A stretch of DNA of 64,000 nucleotides from Diatrype stigma (GCA_022225965.2 JAKJXP020000088.1:147064-211063), one strand, 5' to 3'. Shown: positions 1 through 13,140, counted from the stretch's first letter. Program-made: numbers and translations. The notes: a model not told the origin generated them from the letters alone.

Positions 1-69
1 TAAGTGAATAAAGCTAAGCTAATAATTAAGGAGATCTATCTAATAGCGAATCCACGTAATCGCCTTATA
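1..69 (-). repeat. Inner end of the 3' LTR (copy 1)
   Basis: These 69 bases align without gaps to 20,861-20,929. I count 11 differences and every one is a transition (C/T or G/A). In element orientation the repeat begins with TATAAGG here and with TGTGGGG in the other copy, so the unmutated LTR starts with the canonical TG. Only the edge of this LTR is inside the window. Confidence 0.8.
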
Positions 70-3000
70 TACGGCCAGATCGCCCCTAAAGCCGACCACC
101 GCGACGGTATTCTTAATGAATAAAAAAAAAAAAAAAAACGACTTTTTAGAATTCCATTTATTAATAAACGACTTTACGAAAAGAAAAAACGCAAATCCAT
201 ATATTGCCCATATAATTCATAAAAACCCATTTAGCGCAAACGATACCTAAAATTTATAAATTAAATGTTGGTTAATAAGTAATAATAATATCTTAACTAA
301 AAGCTAAAACCGGCTGGATAAGAAATAAGTAAAATGATTCGACGAAAGAAAAAAAATCGTTAATATAAGCAAAATATTAAGCTGTTATTAATGCAAACTT
401 TTTAAATCATCGGTAAATTGATTTGTAATAATCCCATTTATAAAGGCTAATGCCGATAAGCGCAAAAATCGTTATAATACGACCCAATATATTACGAACC
501 ATTCGAAACGTAATTTTATAAATACCTTATATAAAACGATAATTCTTAATAATACTTATTAAATAACGATTTGTTTTAACGAATTTCCGAACGTCCGAAA
601 TTAAGGTATTATAAGCTTTAAAGAAAAAGGTCTTAATGGTCGTTTTAATTAATAACATCCATCGAAGGATCTTTAAAATAAAATGAAAAAACGACGTTAA
701 TTTATTTATACGGCTTTATAATAATTTTATAACATTAATTATCTTTCGAATTATTAACTTGCTTTTATTTTCTTTGTTTTTTAGTATTTCCATTTTATTC
801 GTTCGTAATTGGATAATAATAATTAGGCCATCGATAAATATTTTTATTTTGGTTATTTGTTTAGTTATTTCGTTCCGTTAAGCTTTTATAATCGTTAAGG
901 TCGTAATTAAATTTAAAATAAAAGTCGTTATGTCCGCCAGTTAAGAAAAAACCTTTTTATTAATAGGTTCTTTTAAATGAATAAGTTTAATTCGTAATAT
1001 ATAAAAATCGGCTAATTGGTTATGCTTAATTTGGAAATTTCTAACGATTATTTTCATTTTATATAAACGTTTTGCCATTTTATTTATAATATTATTTAAT
1101 TGGTTTAAAATAAAGAAAAGATTCTTTTGAAACAAAAACGAATTATCCATTTTTTTTTTCGTTATTATTTAATTAACCTTATTAACGACATTTTAAAAGG
1201 CTAACGGATTAATTAAGTTATTTGGATAATTATTAGGTCGATTTATAAAGTCGTCGCTAAATGGGGTCTTAAATAATGAACTTTTAATATTTTTATAATT
1301 TAAAAAAGAACGTTCGTTTATTAAAGGATTAATAAATCGGAATCCGCGATAATTATTAATCTTTTTAATTTGTTTTTCGTTTATTGTTTTATTGGTTAAA
1401 GAATTCCTATTTCCTATTATATCCTTAAAAGCTTTGGAAGCCTTAATTAATATCCTTTTAGGCTTAATCGAGGTCTTATTGGATTTGGTAAATGCCTTAA
1501 TAGTTTTCCGAAACGAGGTCGAGCGTTGGCGTTACTGGGCATCCCATTTTCTTAAGAATTTTGGTAAAATAAAAGATCTCATAATAAGTGCTTTATATAT
1601 CCATTTCCGTTTTTCTTTTAAGTACTTAAGAAACCCGAATTTAATCGTAAATGCTGTACGAAAATAATGATAAAGCAAATTTAATTTTTTCATTTCGTTA
1701 TGGATTCGTCCAAAAAGGAAACATCGTAAAGCTTCCTATTATACGAACGATTTCTTTAATTCGGAATGCTTATTATCGATTAATCGTTTATAATAATGAT
1801 TTTTAGCCGGGACTTTTTGGGAATCGTGCAATTTAATTACATCTTTTATCGCTTATTAAATATAATTTAAAAAACCAAGGCGAATATAATTTTTAACGTA
1901 AATATAATAAACGCGAATTTTTTTTTCGTTATATTGCCGTCGAACCTTATTTTTTAAAGCTTGGTTAATCTTAATTATTGGACCTTTTATAATTATTTGA
2001 AACTGGGATTTCGTTTTTTTTGTTCTTAAAATTTTTGGTTTATTCCGAATAAAAAAAATGAAATAAATAAAATCGAAAAAAACACAAAATTAAAAGTAAC
2101 ATTCTGCCTTATTAATGGCTTCGAAATAGTTTTTCGTAAATTTAAACGGAAATTTATATTGGCCTTATAAATCCATTAATTGCGGCTTCGTTATAATTAA
2201 TACTGGAATCGCTTATTAAGGATTACTTTGCCTTTTTAAGATTCGAAATAATTCGTTATTATTTAGGTTCGGGTATTAATGTTTTAATTAGGAAATCGCT
2301 TTTTTAATTCGGATACGATATAGTAATGGATTTTCCGAATTATTGGAAATTTATGGCTTAAAGGTTTCCATAGTTATATCGACGATTAGTTAAAATATTA
2401 CAAAACGAAACGATATAATTATAAAATTAAGGTTTGCAATTTAAGTAATAATCGGATTTTAATAATTAGTAAATTTCAGTAGTTAATAATAACCAAATAT
2501 ACGTTTAGTATTTATTACGAGAAAAAAGCCAAAATTTCGTAATTTCCATTTTTGTTTTCCGAATACCCTTATATTCCTTATTAATAAAAATATATTACAC
2601 TTATTATTACTTTTCTTCCGTTTTTTTCATTTTTCAGTAATTGCATTATTTATTATATATTAATTATTAATACCGCTCCCTTATTTTTTTCTTTATTTAC
2701 GAATTTATTAACCATTATTAGTAAGAGGGTTAATAATAGTCGGTCGTAAATTAACCGCTCGATTATTTATCGGCTTATACGAAATTCCCGGAACTGAATC
2801 CGACTTTTCTAAAAGCATGTTTTCCGGATTTCGATATGTAACTGGTGCTTTTTAATAAATTAATCCTTAAGAAATTATTTAAATGAATGGTTTAAAATTA
2901 ACAACGTAAATCTTTCGTAGCCGTTTTTGGACTATCGGATTAATAATTTTTACCGACATATCGGAAGTAATTCTGTATATTCTTAATAAACCTTATTAGG

Positions 3001-3849
3001 CGGGTATAAATTTTGGAGCCTTATTTTTATTATTAATATCATGCTTTAAGTTAGTTCTTTTAATTTAACGGATCTTTCGATTTTTAAGTTTAATATATTC
3101 CCAAATTTAATCGTTTTTGATGTATCCGTAAGTTAAGCCAAACGATTTTCGTTTATTACGTCGTACGTAATATTTTTTTAGGCTTTCTTTTACCTTATTT
3201 CGTTACTTATAAAGCCTTATTTTTTTAAACGGTTCGTTTATAAATACATAAGATTTATTATTGCCTAATATATTAATAATTAAACGCATTTATTACCCAA
3301 ATATTACCATTATTGAAAACATTTTGGTATCCTTTATTATTCGTAAATTAATGGCTTTAATAATACGTAAAAGCTTTTTAAGTTATCGATTAATTCCTTT
3401 ATATCTTTTTAAGGAATATTATTTCTTAAATTGATTAATAATTAATTTTATTAATCGCTTAATTATTCTTAAAAACTATAGAAAATAAAGAGAACCTTAG
3501 AAATACTTAATTTTCCGCTTTTCGAAGAATGCTTTAATAATTGAATAAATAAAAATAAATCTATTATCGCAATATATTTCTCGTGAATTTCCGAAGATGG
3601 AAATTAATAGTTCCTAAAACTTAAGAATTTGATATTATAATGCGTTCGTAACTGCCATAATAAAGACAAATCGGAAAAAGTAATTAATAATTACCAAAAT
3701 GAATTTAAATCCATTAATTCCTTAAGGGGAAAAAGGGCTAATGAAATCCATATTTACGAAATTCCAAGATTTCATTATAATTATTCTTTTAAAGTTAACA
3801 GTCGATAAAAATTTAGTCTTAATTTTAATGCAAACGTAATATCGTTAAA

Positions 3850-4180
3850 AATATTACATTACATTTACGTATTTCGTAGGCTACTAGAAATTTCCGATGA
3901 ACTTTTTAAAGGTAACCGCTATAACGTAATGGCCATATCCGTTATGAAATTATATTAAAGCCAAATTGATCTTATTAAGTATTACGCATTTGAAAAAGGC
4001 CCTATTTTTTTCGATTCGGTATAAGTAATTATTAATAAATCGGTAACGGTAAATATTACGGATTATTAGTTTTCGTCGTGCTTAAGTTTTGTTCTTAATA
4101 ATATTTAAGCCAATAATTAAATATCGGATAACATCTTTATATTATTTTGTATTAACGTAATTTTTGGCCAATCGCTTAAA
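3850..4180 (-). pseudogene. Gypsy integrase remnant (zinc-linker to core start)
   Basis: Minus-strand reading gives A-R-R-K-T-N-N-P, a stop, then Y-L-P-L-P-I-Y, which corresponds to the C-x-R-x-K...L-x-P-L-P-I-P linker between the integrase zinc finger and catalytic core. Shortly after comes F-I-T-D-M, equivalent to the DFI-x-DLP start of the core with its first catalytic Asp. The rest of the core is too mutated to follow by eye. Position downstream of the RT remnant on the same strand fits gypsy order (RT, RNase H, integrase). Confidence 0.55.
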
Positions 4181-5099
4181 AATTTTATTAATAAATCCAG
4201 GAGTTTTAGTTTTATTAATTAATAAAGCCAGAAAAGAAAAAAATAAATATAAGAATAAGCCTGGATTAATTTTGATTCGCTTTTAAATGCGGCCAAAGGC
4301 TAAAATAACATAAAATAGCTTTTTCTTGTTCTTGCGAATTAATGGTTCGCATATGGGCCTAGTTAAACGGGAAAATCCATTTGTAATCTTAATAATTTTC
4401 GAAATATTTAGACGGTAATGAATAACAAATTAATATTCTTTTAATCGTTTTAATTAAATTAAAATGTAACCTTTAACGTTAGAATTTATTCCGAAAACCT
4501 TAAGTAAGTTTTAATAATTAATATATAACATAACCGGAAATGGAAAATCAATAATTATTCATTAACATTTAGCCAAGGCTTTTATTATATTAAGTATTTT
4601 CCGTTTTTTAATGTTATATTTTGTTTCGGCATTTAAGAATTTAAATAACAAGAACATAAGGATTCTTATTAACGGTAAAAGCTTATTCGTTATAAATATA
4701 TTAATAAGCTGATTATTAAGTTAAAACAGGATGCCCTTTATTTTAATACCAAAGATATCGATCGCTAAATGGTATTATTTATCCGGCTAGGGGTTTTTAA
4801 TAGCTCTTTTCTAAACCTCATTATATATCTTCATAAATGCATCGGCCTATAATGAATCCCATTTAAATGGCTTAAAGACTATTTTTCGTTAAATCGACTT
4901 TTTCCTATTAATCGTTTTTTTTATAACCAGCTTTATATATAAATTCTTAAAAATCCCGGTTAAATCTGTTCGTTCTGATATATAAACCTTTAAGTATGGG
5001 ATAAAATAAAAGAACTTCTTTAGTTCCTTTTAAATTTTTAAATAATTTTTCTTTAATGCTTACCTTATAAAGCGGTTTCGGTGCTTTATTAATAAACGA

Positions 5100-5810
5100 A
5101 TTTTTCTATTAATAAGTTCGAATCTTAAGGTATTAATATTATTAGCAAATAGAACTATTTTTTTAAGGGCAATATTTATGGAAATAAAGTTTAACCGGGG
5201 AAAGTATTAATAATGGAAGAAGTTATAGAAATCATCGAAAAATCGGGCTAATATATTATAATCATCGATGAAAATATCGAAGGAAGCGTTTAAGTCGGGA
5301 TAATAATTAAATAATAACGGAATTACCGGTTTTTATAATGCATCATTTTCGGCTATAAGCCATTTATTAAAGCTTATGTTATTTAATGTATAATAAGTAT
5401 ATAATAATTCAATTATATCTTAAGGCATTCGTATATTAAATCACTATTCATTCGGAGCAATAAATGCCGTTTTGGCTTAATCTTTTTGTTTCGTTTTAAC
5501 GGATTAGTAACCATATAACGCATTTCCTTAGAAATAAATTAAATAATTTTTTTAAATCATAATATAAAACATTTCGTCTTAATTATATATTAATTATTAA
5601 GGTTTTAAGGTAACCGAATTAATTGGTTTGTAATTTATAATTACTTAACGATTTCCATTTTTCTTAAGGGGGTATTAAAAATACGTATTCCATCGTTTAA
5701 TTTCCGGAATAATAAATCCTATTCGTTCGATTTATAGAAAGATCCATATAGCGAATTTCCGGTTATTTAGAATATATCTAGGTTATTTAAATTTAAAAGA
5801 TTTAACGGAT
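5100..5810 (-). pseudogene. Gypsy reverse transcriptase remnant
   Basis: On the minus strand, with RIP stops read through, the first RT block appears near 5.65 kb as L-K-K-N-G-N-R followed by V-I-I-N-Y-K-P-I-N-S, matching the family pattern KKxGxxRxxVDYRxLN. The catalytic xxDD box appears as F-D-I-F-I-D-D at about 5,261-5,277. It is followed by the usual spacing to a conserved N-x-L-R-F block. RT copies the element RNA into DNA. The present copy carries multiple stops and is dead. Assignment rests on the order and spacing of these blocks, not on a full alignment. Confidence 0.7.
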
Positions 5811-6129
5811 TCGTCGATGATAATAATATGTTGCATTAAATTAATTAAGCGAATGTTATTTAATGCTTCCATAAAGCAGTTTTTTTAAGTATAATAAAAT
5901 CGGCGAACTTTTATTTATTTCTTTAACGTATCGGTAATATTGCTAATTGTAATTCTTATATTATCGAATTATTAATTAATTAATCATTAAGGATTTAAAT
6001 TAATATCTTTTTGCTTTAATTAACGATTAATTACGGGACGTTCCGGAAATGCTTATATTAAGGTTATATTCGTAAATAGAAAAAATCGAAAACAAGAAAT
6101 TATAGCGAAAAAACGTATTATAATAACAT

Positions 6130-6720
6130 ACGATTATTTAATATGTTTAACAGTCCAATAGCTCGTAACCTCCCTGCAATAAAAGTAAAGCTTCGTTCCT
6201 TAGGCTGCTTTAATTGTTTTATGGATACACTGAAAATCACAGAGTAATTTCTAAGGCTGGCTTATATAGGGTATAATAGCTATGTAATGTATTATTAATA
6301 CACTTAGATAAGATATAGCACTTATGTAGTATATTATTAACACACTTATGCACTACTTATCGTATAACCTAATATTATATTACTATTTTTATAGCACAAT
6401 TATACATATACCTAAATAAAGGGGCTCTTATTGCCTCTCCAAACCCCCCGAGGCCTAACCCTAACTTTAATTAACCCTAACCCTAACCCGTATTTTTTAT
6501 ACGGAACCTAACCCGCAAGTTATAATGAAATAAATGTATTAATAACACATATACCTAAGCTAAGTTCTTATGCTTATTATAATAAGTATGTTATTAATAC
6601 ATAAAAACGAATTTTTAAATAAGCTTATTATAGCAAGTATATTATTAATACATATAAACGGATTTTTAATTAAGCCTATTATAGCAAATGTATTATTAAT
6701 ACATATAAGCTAATATATAA
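6130..6720. other. Less RIP-affected segment with telomere-like patch
   Basis: Sequence texture changes at about 6.13 kb, where runs of TAA-rich decay give way to more ordinary sequence until about 6.5 kb. I take this as the left end of the insertion that splits the gypsy element. It holds AACCCTAACCCTAACCC at 6,473-6,489 and a shorter CCTAACCCTAAC at 6,454-6,465, both matching the fungal telomere repeat (TTAGGG)n on the other strand. A GAACCTAACC block at 6,504-6,513 recurs at 13,461-13,470. No gene is visible. Confidence 0.45.
6573..6720. repeat. Three diverged tandem repeats of about 51 bp
   Basis: Copies start at 6,573, 6,624 and 6,675. Each begins CTTATTATA or CCTATTATA and contains TATTATTAATACATA near its centre. 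The exact 51-bp period and substitution-only divergence indicate a minisatellite rather than chance AT-richness. A looser relative of the core lies near 6.28-6.35 kb. Confidence 0.65.
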
Positions 6721-7920
6721 TGGACATATTATTAGGAATACGTATATTATTAATAATAACAAATACACCCTATTATTACCGCTATCATTATAATAGCAGT
6801 AATAATAATAATAATAATAACAATAATAATAGCAATAATAACAGCAATAATAATAACATTATAGCCGTAACTATTCCGGATTACGACCTATACGAAATTC
6901 CCGATTCGCCCCCCCATATGCCTCCGAAAAAAAAAAGAAAAACCGGGCCGCAACGAAAGCCCGAAAATATATAACTTAAGCCAGAAATAATTAACTAAAT
7001 ATTAACGATGCCTAAATAGCCCCTTTAATAACATAAGAAATTATTAAAGCAACTTATGAAATCGTCCGCCGCCGTTATATTGCCCGGCCAATCGCTTCTT
7101 CGCTTGCCCCCTTATTGGACGTCCCGGTCTAACGACATATCCGGAAGGTTAAGAACCGAAAAAAGAACGAATTTAACCTCGCTTAAGGCGCAATAAGCGC
7201 TAACCGGAACCTAAAAGCGGCGTTGCTATAAATATCCGGGATTACGATAAAACAGAAATATAGCCGCTATACGAACGGCCAAAACCTTTAAAAAGATTGC
7301 GTTATTTATTCGAAAAGTTATTATGTTAATTATTTATATAATTCGCAAAAAGCCCGTTATTATTATAAATTAATCTTAATATACGATTATCTTAAAACGT
7401 TAATTAATAACAATATAATAGCCCCTAATTACGTTGCTCCGGTTCCGGCTCCGGCTCCGGCTCCAATAGCAACAACAGCAACAACGGCAGCAACAGTTGC
7501 AACAGCAGCCACAGCACCGGCTTTAATAACGGCCGTTCCCGTTTCCGGTCCAAAAGCAAAGGCTCCCGATCCGGCCCCTTAAACATTAAAGAATATATAA
7601 ATATTTAAGAAATATAATTAATATGCACCTAACAAACGTATTTAAAATAAAAAGCGAAATACCAGGCCATATCGGCCGATACTTTAAAAAAAGCCGAACG
7701 GCAATTAAAGGGACGCCTCCGAATTATACGGAAAATAAAAACGGAACTTATTTTGTACGCATTTAGCAACTTTGGCTTTAATAAAAAAAAAGCGAGCGAA
7801 AAAGAAAAAAACGATACAGCTTTCGTATTAAATAATCCCAAATTATTTATAAGGCCCATTAAGAAAAAAAACGAAAACAAGGGCGAAAACGAAAACAAAA
7901 ATGTTAGCAATAATAATAAC
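6720..7920 (+). pseudogene. Unidentified RIP-degraded plus-strand coding remnant
   Basis: A plus-strand open stretch (6,720-6,974) encodes a poly-Asn run followed by P-P-K-K-K-R-K-T, which resembles an SV40-type nuclear localisation signal. Later frames keep coding texture: an Arg-rich block near 7.06-7.25 kb, an Ala/Thr/Pro-rich low-complexity stretch at 7,435-7,580, and a Lys/Glu-rich helical-looking stretch at 7,650-7,915. The frame shifts and acquires stops. The Arg-rich block faintly recalls the helix-turn-helix start of pogo-type transposases, but no DDE triad can be seen, so I leave the family open. It could also be cargo of the neighbouring Helitron. Confidence 0.3.
6800..6857. repeat. 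(AAT)n microsatellite
   Basis: Imperfect AAT/AAC trinucleotide run. In the plus frame that opens at 6,720 it encodes an asparagine tract. Confidence 0.8.
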
Positions 7921-8249
7921 GTAATTTAAACAATATAATAGGCATATTATATTAAATGCCCCGGATAATTCCTAGATTCCTATATCATTAATACATTTAA
8001 TACAAATTAACAAACGACTTTTGGAATTTTATAATTATAAAATTACCACTAATAATTTACGGAAAAAACAAATCTGAAATACTTAATTACGGAAAAATAT
8101 ATATACCGAACGTAATAAATGCATAATAAAGGAAAATAACCGATAAAATTAACGACGGGCGAATTAAATTAAAGAAATTAACGAAAAACTAAAGGAATAT
8201 AATCTCGCTCGTTTTGCAAATCCAATTAATTAAACGAATAACGAAAATC

Positions 8250-11200
8250 TTACTTTTAAGCCGTTAAACAGCCTTAATACCGAACACTTTATTAAATAAT
8301 ATACTACCTAAGCTCTTTATACAAAATAAGGCTACGTAAATAAGCCCGAATTAAAACTCCTTAACTTTAATATTAAAAATAACCTTCTTTAAAATAAAAC
8401 CTTAAAACTTATAAACCGTAATGGCATAAGCAATAACGAAAGGAAATTAAATACGCTTATAATTAACACCCTTATAAGAAAACTTTCGAAAAGAACGAAA
8501 AATAAATACGGCAATAATATTATCGACGGAAAAGGAAATAAGGCCAAAATACCTAGAAAACAATTAAAAAAAGCAAAATATAAAAGAATAAAAGAACTTA
8601 CTTATCGAAAAAAACGAAAATAACATAGGAACTCTTAATACGCTAATTTAAACCAGCTTTTTATATAATTTAACGGATGGTTTTTATTATACCGTTTATT
8701 AAGCCCTAAGGAATATAAATATTCTTTATAAGCATTATACAAGCGCCAACGTATACGGAAAAATACATTTCCAAATTACCGGCATTGCGAAAATTTGGTT
8801 TATTCCAATCTTGGTCCGTTTCCGTAACGCAAATACTAACGATAAACCGATTAAATCGATTCATATACCGGAAATTATAATCGTTAATTAAAGCGTTCGT
8901 CGTATAAATACGAACAGCATCCTTAAAAAAAGCAAGTTCAGCTTTCGTTATAAACAAATCGAACCGATAACGAATATTTAAAAGCTGTTACATTTCGCGT
9001 ATATAAGATATCGTACGAATAGCAATTAACGTATTCCGAAAAGCAACCTATTCCGGGCCTTATTAACGTATAATAACATTAAAACGAATAATCTTGTTTA
9101 AGGAAAAATACGTTATCCGTTTAAGGATTTCTAATTTCGATACGTCGTTCTTGGTATAATATAACGGCTTATCGAAAACGGAAGGAAGCTAATAAAAGTT
9201 TTTAAGAAAAATAACGCTAACGCCGCCAAATATGGTACCAGCGGATATATAAAGAAAAGCCTGTTATAAACGGTTATTAATTATAGCCATAAGGCCTAAG
9301 CCCATTATGGATTTTTCGTCGATAACGAAATATTTTACGTTTTCGAGATTTTGTTGGAATTTAATAAAAGCCGTACCGATAAAAAAAACGAATTATTCTT
9401 TACGGATGGAAAAACGGAAAACAAAATAAATGGTTCAATCTTGGATTTCGTTAATAGCAATATTAATAAAAACACTTAAAAAAAATATATAATTAATAAC
9501 CGAAACGATAAAAAAAAACGGAATTAATTTATAACGAAAAATAAAATTTAAACGACTAGCTGCAATAACCATCCGGCGAAAGCGAAAAAATAAAATCTTC
9601 AATACGAAGGATTTCCTATAGCCTCCGGAACTATCGACGTTTAAAAAAAAAGGCTCGCGATTAATGCCGTTTAAAATGTTCTGGTAATAATTAACGTATT
9701 AATTAAAAATTAAGCGTTAAACGGGATTCAAGCTATTTTCCAAACCTTCGGGAATATTTTTCGAAAAAACCTTACCGTATTTAAAAATAATAATACGCCA
9801 ATAATTAAAATTAAAATCGAACCTATCGAGTTATTTCATAATGCCAATATAATTATTCCAATTATGGTTTTCGTTAATTTCGCAATAACTTAATTTTTCG
9901 AATTTACTGGCGAAATCCAGATCTTTTTTAAAAAGCACATTAGCTAGCTTTGCCTAAGTGCCGGTAATATTATTTTCCTTAAGGTTAATATCCTTAAATT
10001 CATTTTTATCGATAAAGGGAAAAATATTAATGCCGTAATAATTATTATTTTTATAAACATACTCCCATTAATACGCATTATAAACCAAGATCCAAATATT
10101 ATAAGCAACTCCCTTTATAATAAAAAAATCTTTAACTTTACGAAAAAAATGTTAAAGCATTATCTTAATACGACAGTAATTATCGTATTTCGTAATATTA
10201 GGCTTATATTTCGGAAAATACTGCAATATACGGGGCTTTATATTAAAACGAATACGGAAAAAAGTATCACTTTAATTATATAAAATTAGCCATTAAAAAT
10301 AAATAATGCCTTTAAGCTGCTACATAATTATACGATCCTTATATTTTGCCAAACGACTTCGTCCAGCCGTAATCTCATCGGCTTTAACATAAAACGGATT
10401 GGCCTAATTATATTTCGAACGGCAATTTACGGTAATTACGGTTCGGAAAAACTAAACCAACGGAATATTTAATAATTAATAATAAATTTCCATATGGAAC
10501 CAATTTCTTTCGTCGAAAAACTTATTTAATAAACGACAAACCAAAAAAAAAAAAGAATTCCCATTAGCAAAATAAAAAAAAACCTTAATACAAAAATCTT
10601 TAAAGGACTTGGTTTTTACTTTAGCCTTAGCCGTATATTTAACAAGGTACTCCTTAACGGCATAAACGTTTATATAAGAAACAATATTAAAATTGGCCTT
10701 TTAACCGATTATAAAGGCAAAATTATATTGGTTAATTCGTTAATCGGTTTTTTTTACTAAAAAGGATTAATGCTTTGAATTAAAATCCTTATTAACGGAA
10801 AAAATAAGCTATAAGAAACGGAAGAAATAAAAACGATACTAAAGATTGCTAAAGAAAATACCTATCTAATTAAGCTAATTTAAAGCAGCCTGGCCGAAAC
10901 CGAAAGCCTTATTACGATAAACCTAAATCCATGCAGAATTAAGGGCACGTATTTTAAAACGATTTTCGGACGTAAATTAATAACCACGCCGCTATTCTTT
11001 CTTTTTACGAAAGCAACGGACGAAAACGCAAATATAAATTTAAATACGTAATAATAACTTATTAAAATAATCCCAAATAAAAAATTGCTTTAAAGTAATA
11101 ACAAAAAAAGATACGTTATCTTTAGGACCGGGTTTTTTAAGACTTTTAAAAGGAATAAAATTAACAGCAAAAACATGAAACCCCTAAAATTAAGCGAAAA

Positions 11201-13140
11201 TGTCTCGGGATTCCTTCGATGTCATGTCGGTTTCCGGGACAAAATCCTTTTGCCCTTAACCAAAGCCATGGTTATAAAACGTACCTCGATCTTGCCATTC
11301 GAACCTATTCCAATAATTCTCGATACGGAACTTAGAACAAACGACGATCTTCATAAAAGAATTAAAACGGTAATAAAAATACTAAGCGATAATATAAGGG
11401 TTTTACATAATATTCCTTTTAACAAAACGAAATTTCGTAATGCCCTCCGTTTTAATACGTTATTGGGAATAATTAAGCAAATGGCGTATCTAATCGTTCC
11501 AATAATAATTAACGGCACTAAAAATAAGGAAAAAACTAAAATAACTACGAATGTTAACCATAAAATCTAATTCGTTTTTCTTACTGTACCAATAAAAACG
11601 CATACCCCGAATCTTATAAGAATTCCGAATAATGGAATTAATTAAAATATTAACCTCGGCTTATTCTTTATATATCCGCTACGGGTTATTTTCGAAAAAA
11701 CGACGCAACTTATTAACGATATATTTACGACCATTTTAACGACGTAAAATATTAACGTAAAAGGAATTATTTTAATTAATACGTTATTTTATAAGCTTAT
11801 TAAATATAACGAATACAAACCGAAAATAACGAAAAAAATAACCGTCCTTCCATTTAATGGCATGCTCGATTCAGTTCTCGAAAAAAAGCGGCCTCTTACG
11901 TTACATAAAAAACTTACCCGCGCCATTAAGGAAAAAAAAAGGAAAGGCAATAAACAACAAAAAAACAACACTATTAAATTCATTAATAAGAATTAAACGA
12001 AAGCCAAATATTTCTATTCGGCCTTTTACGGCGAATTCCGCCGTACGATTAATAGCACCACTAACGGCGGAAGCGTATTAGCGAAAACGTTCGATTTCCG
12101 TATAATCAGCTAAAAAATCAAGAATAACAAACCGATCGTATTTATTTATAGCATTAACGAAATTATCATTAATAATATTTTCCTTAATACCGGCTATAAA
12201 TTCATTAATCCGGAATTCGGTCGAAATGTCGTTAATAACTAAACCATTTTCGGAAAAACGAAAGAAATTTTCATCAGAAATTTCTATAACATTATTCATA
12301 TAGTTAAAATAATAGCGAACAAAATATTTCAGCCATAAGGAAATGACATACCGACATATTCGGAAATCTTTTTGCTAAACGTTTCGAAAACGCTCGTTAA
12401 AAGAAACGATAATAATAATATCAAGGTTTTGGAATAAAAGAAACAAAACGTAATAAACCTTATTAACATTACGAAAAAACGTATAAATATATCCACGATA
12501 CCGATATTAAAATCCACGATATTAACGGACTTCCATAGCGACGTAAATCTTTGCGATAAGCATTTCTTTTATTTAAATAAATTCCGAAAGCTTATTCGGA
12601 ACGGAACCGAAATCCATATGATTGCGAAAAAAATAAAAATACACAGCTTAAAAATCCTAATCCTTTTAACGGCATTTGGTACAAACGTTATTATTCAGTT
12701 TTATATTAAACTACCGCTTATTATAACGTTCGTATTCCTTTATGTTATACGTAAGCATATAGCAATTAAACTCGTCCAAAAGCTCCGCGTTAACGTCGGT
12801 TACAGCCGGTTATCGTAACTGATTAGCCATAACGTCAAAATCGTTAACATTTATGGGATTCCATTTAACGCCAGAATTAAAGAAGTTCTAATTAAGCCGA
12901 GCATTTCGGTTTTCGCAAACGGCAGCTGCCGTAGCAATATAAATAATAAATTAACGGGCGGAAATAATAAAAATAAGGCTTAAAAAAAAATGCCGAAAAA
13001 AAAAAGAAAAAATAAGGAATAATGAACCAAATAAAAATTGCTCATTTATAATACCGTAAATAACCCTATAACGGCGACATATAAGTTTTTTAATACGATT
13101 AACCTTTGGATTAAGATTATTAACGTCGGACATAAACTTA
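8250..13140 (-). mobile_element. RIP-degraded Helitron (Rep/Pif1-helicase polyprotein)
   Basis: Minus-strand reading, with TAA taken as mutated CAA, gives long stretches of the fungal Helitron polyprotein. About 10.5-10.2 kb carries D-E-I-T-A-G-R-S-R-L-A-K-Y-K-D and then Q-Y-F-P-K-Y-K-P, the linker found before the helicase. About 9.66-9.60 kb carries the Walker A block (P-F-F-L-N-V-D-S-S-G-G-Y-R-K-S, equivalent to DGxGGTGKS). About 8.96-8.58 kb carries the Pif1 C-terminal block. The Rep nuclease domain should lie at about 11-12.8 kb, but I could not locate its HUH motif. The terminal TC and hairpin-CTRR ends were not found, so the borders are approximate. Helitrons move by rolling-circle replication; this copy is inactive. 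Confidence 0.75.
8640..8957 (-). pseudogene. Helitron Pif1 helicase, C-terminal part
   Basis: This is the best preserved piece of the Helitron: an 83-residue stretch free of stops (8,706-8,957), continued below 8,706. It shows V-R-I-Y-T-T-N-A-L-I-N-D-Y-N, then N-L-E-M-Y-F-S-V-Y-V-G-A, I-M-L-I-K-N-I, and then G-L-I-N-G. These match the Helitron/Pif1 pattern LYxTNAxVNxYN ... NLExxLxVCxGARVMLxxNxW ... GLVNG. In live enzymes this region forms helicase motifs IV-VI. Conserved Arg and Trp positions are replaced by Cys, Ile or Tyr here, as expected from RIP. Confidence 0.8.

Larger units (their letters stand above)
1..6130 (-). mobile_element. RIP-degraded Ty3/gypsy retrotransposon, pol-side half and 3' LTR edge
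   Basis: This AT-rich block reads on the minus strand as a ruined gypsy pol. Many in-frame TAA stops sit where CAA (Gln) would be expected, which is the product of RIP. Short conserved blocks can still be read when those stops are taken as Gln: an RT palm start (about 5.7-5.6 kb), the catalytic F-I-D-D box (about 5.27 kb), and an integrase linker with the P-L-P-I-P-like block (about 4.05 kb). The rest, about 3.5-0.1 kb, should hold the integrase C-terminus and possibly a chromodomain, but I cannot identify it. The gag-protease half lies at 16.04-20.93 kb in the same orientation. Nothing here should be translated to a working protein. The left LTR continues off the window. Confidence 0.8.

Noticed and set aside
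941..1667. Open stretches on both strands (69 and 91 codons) near the left end
   Set aside because: They lie in RIPed repeat DNA, have AT-driven composition (Ile/Leu/Asn/Lys) and match no motif; at best integrase-tail fragments.
11175..11570. 131-codon plus-strand open frame
   Set aside because: It is antisense to the Helitron polyprotein and is open only because of base-composition effects; no motif.
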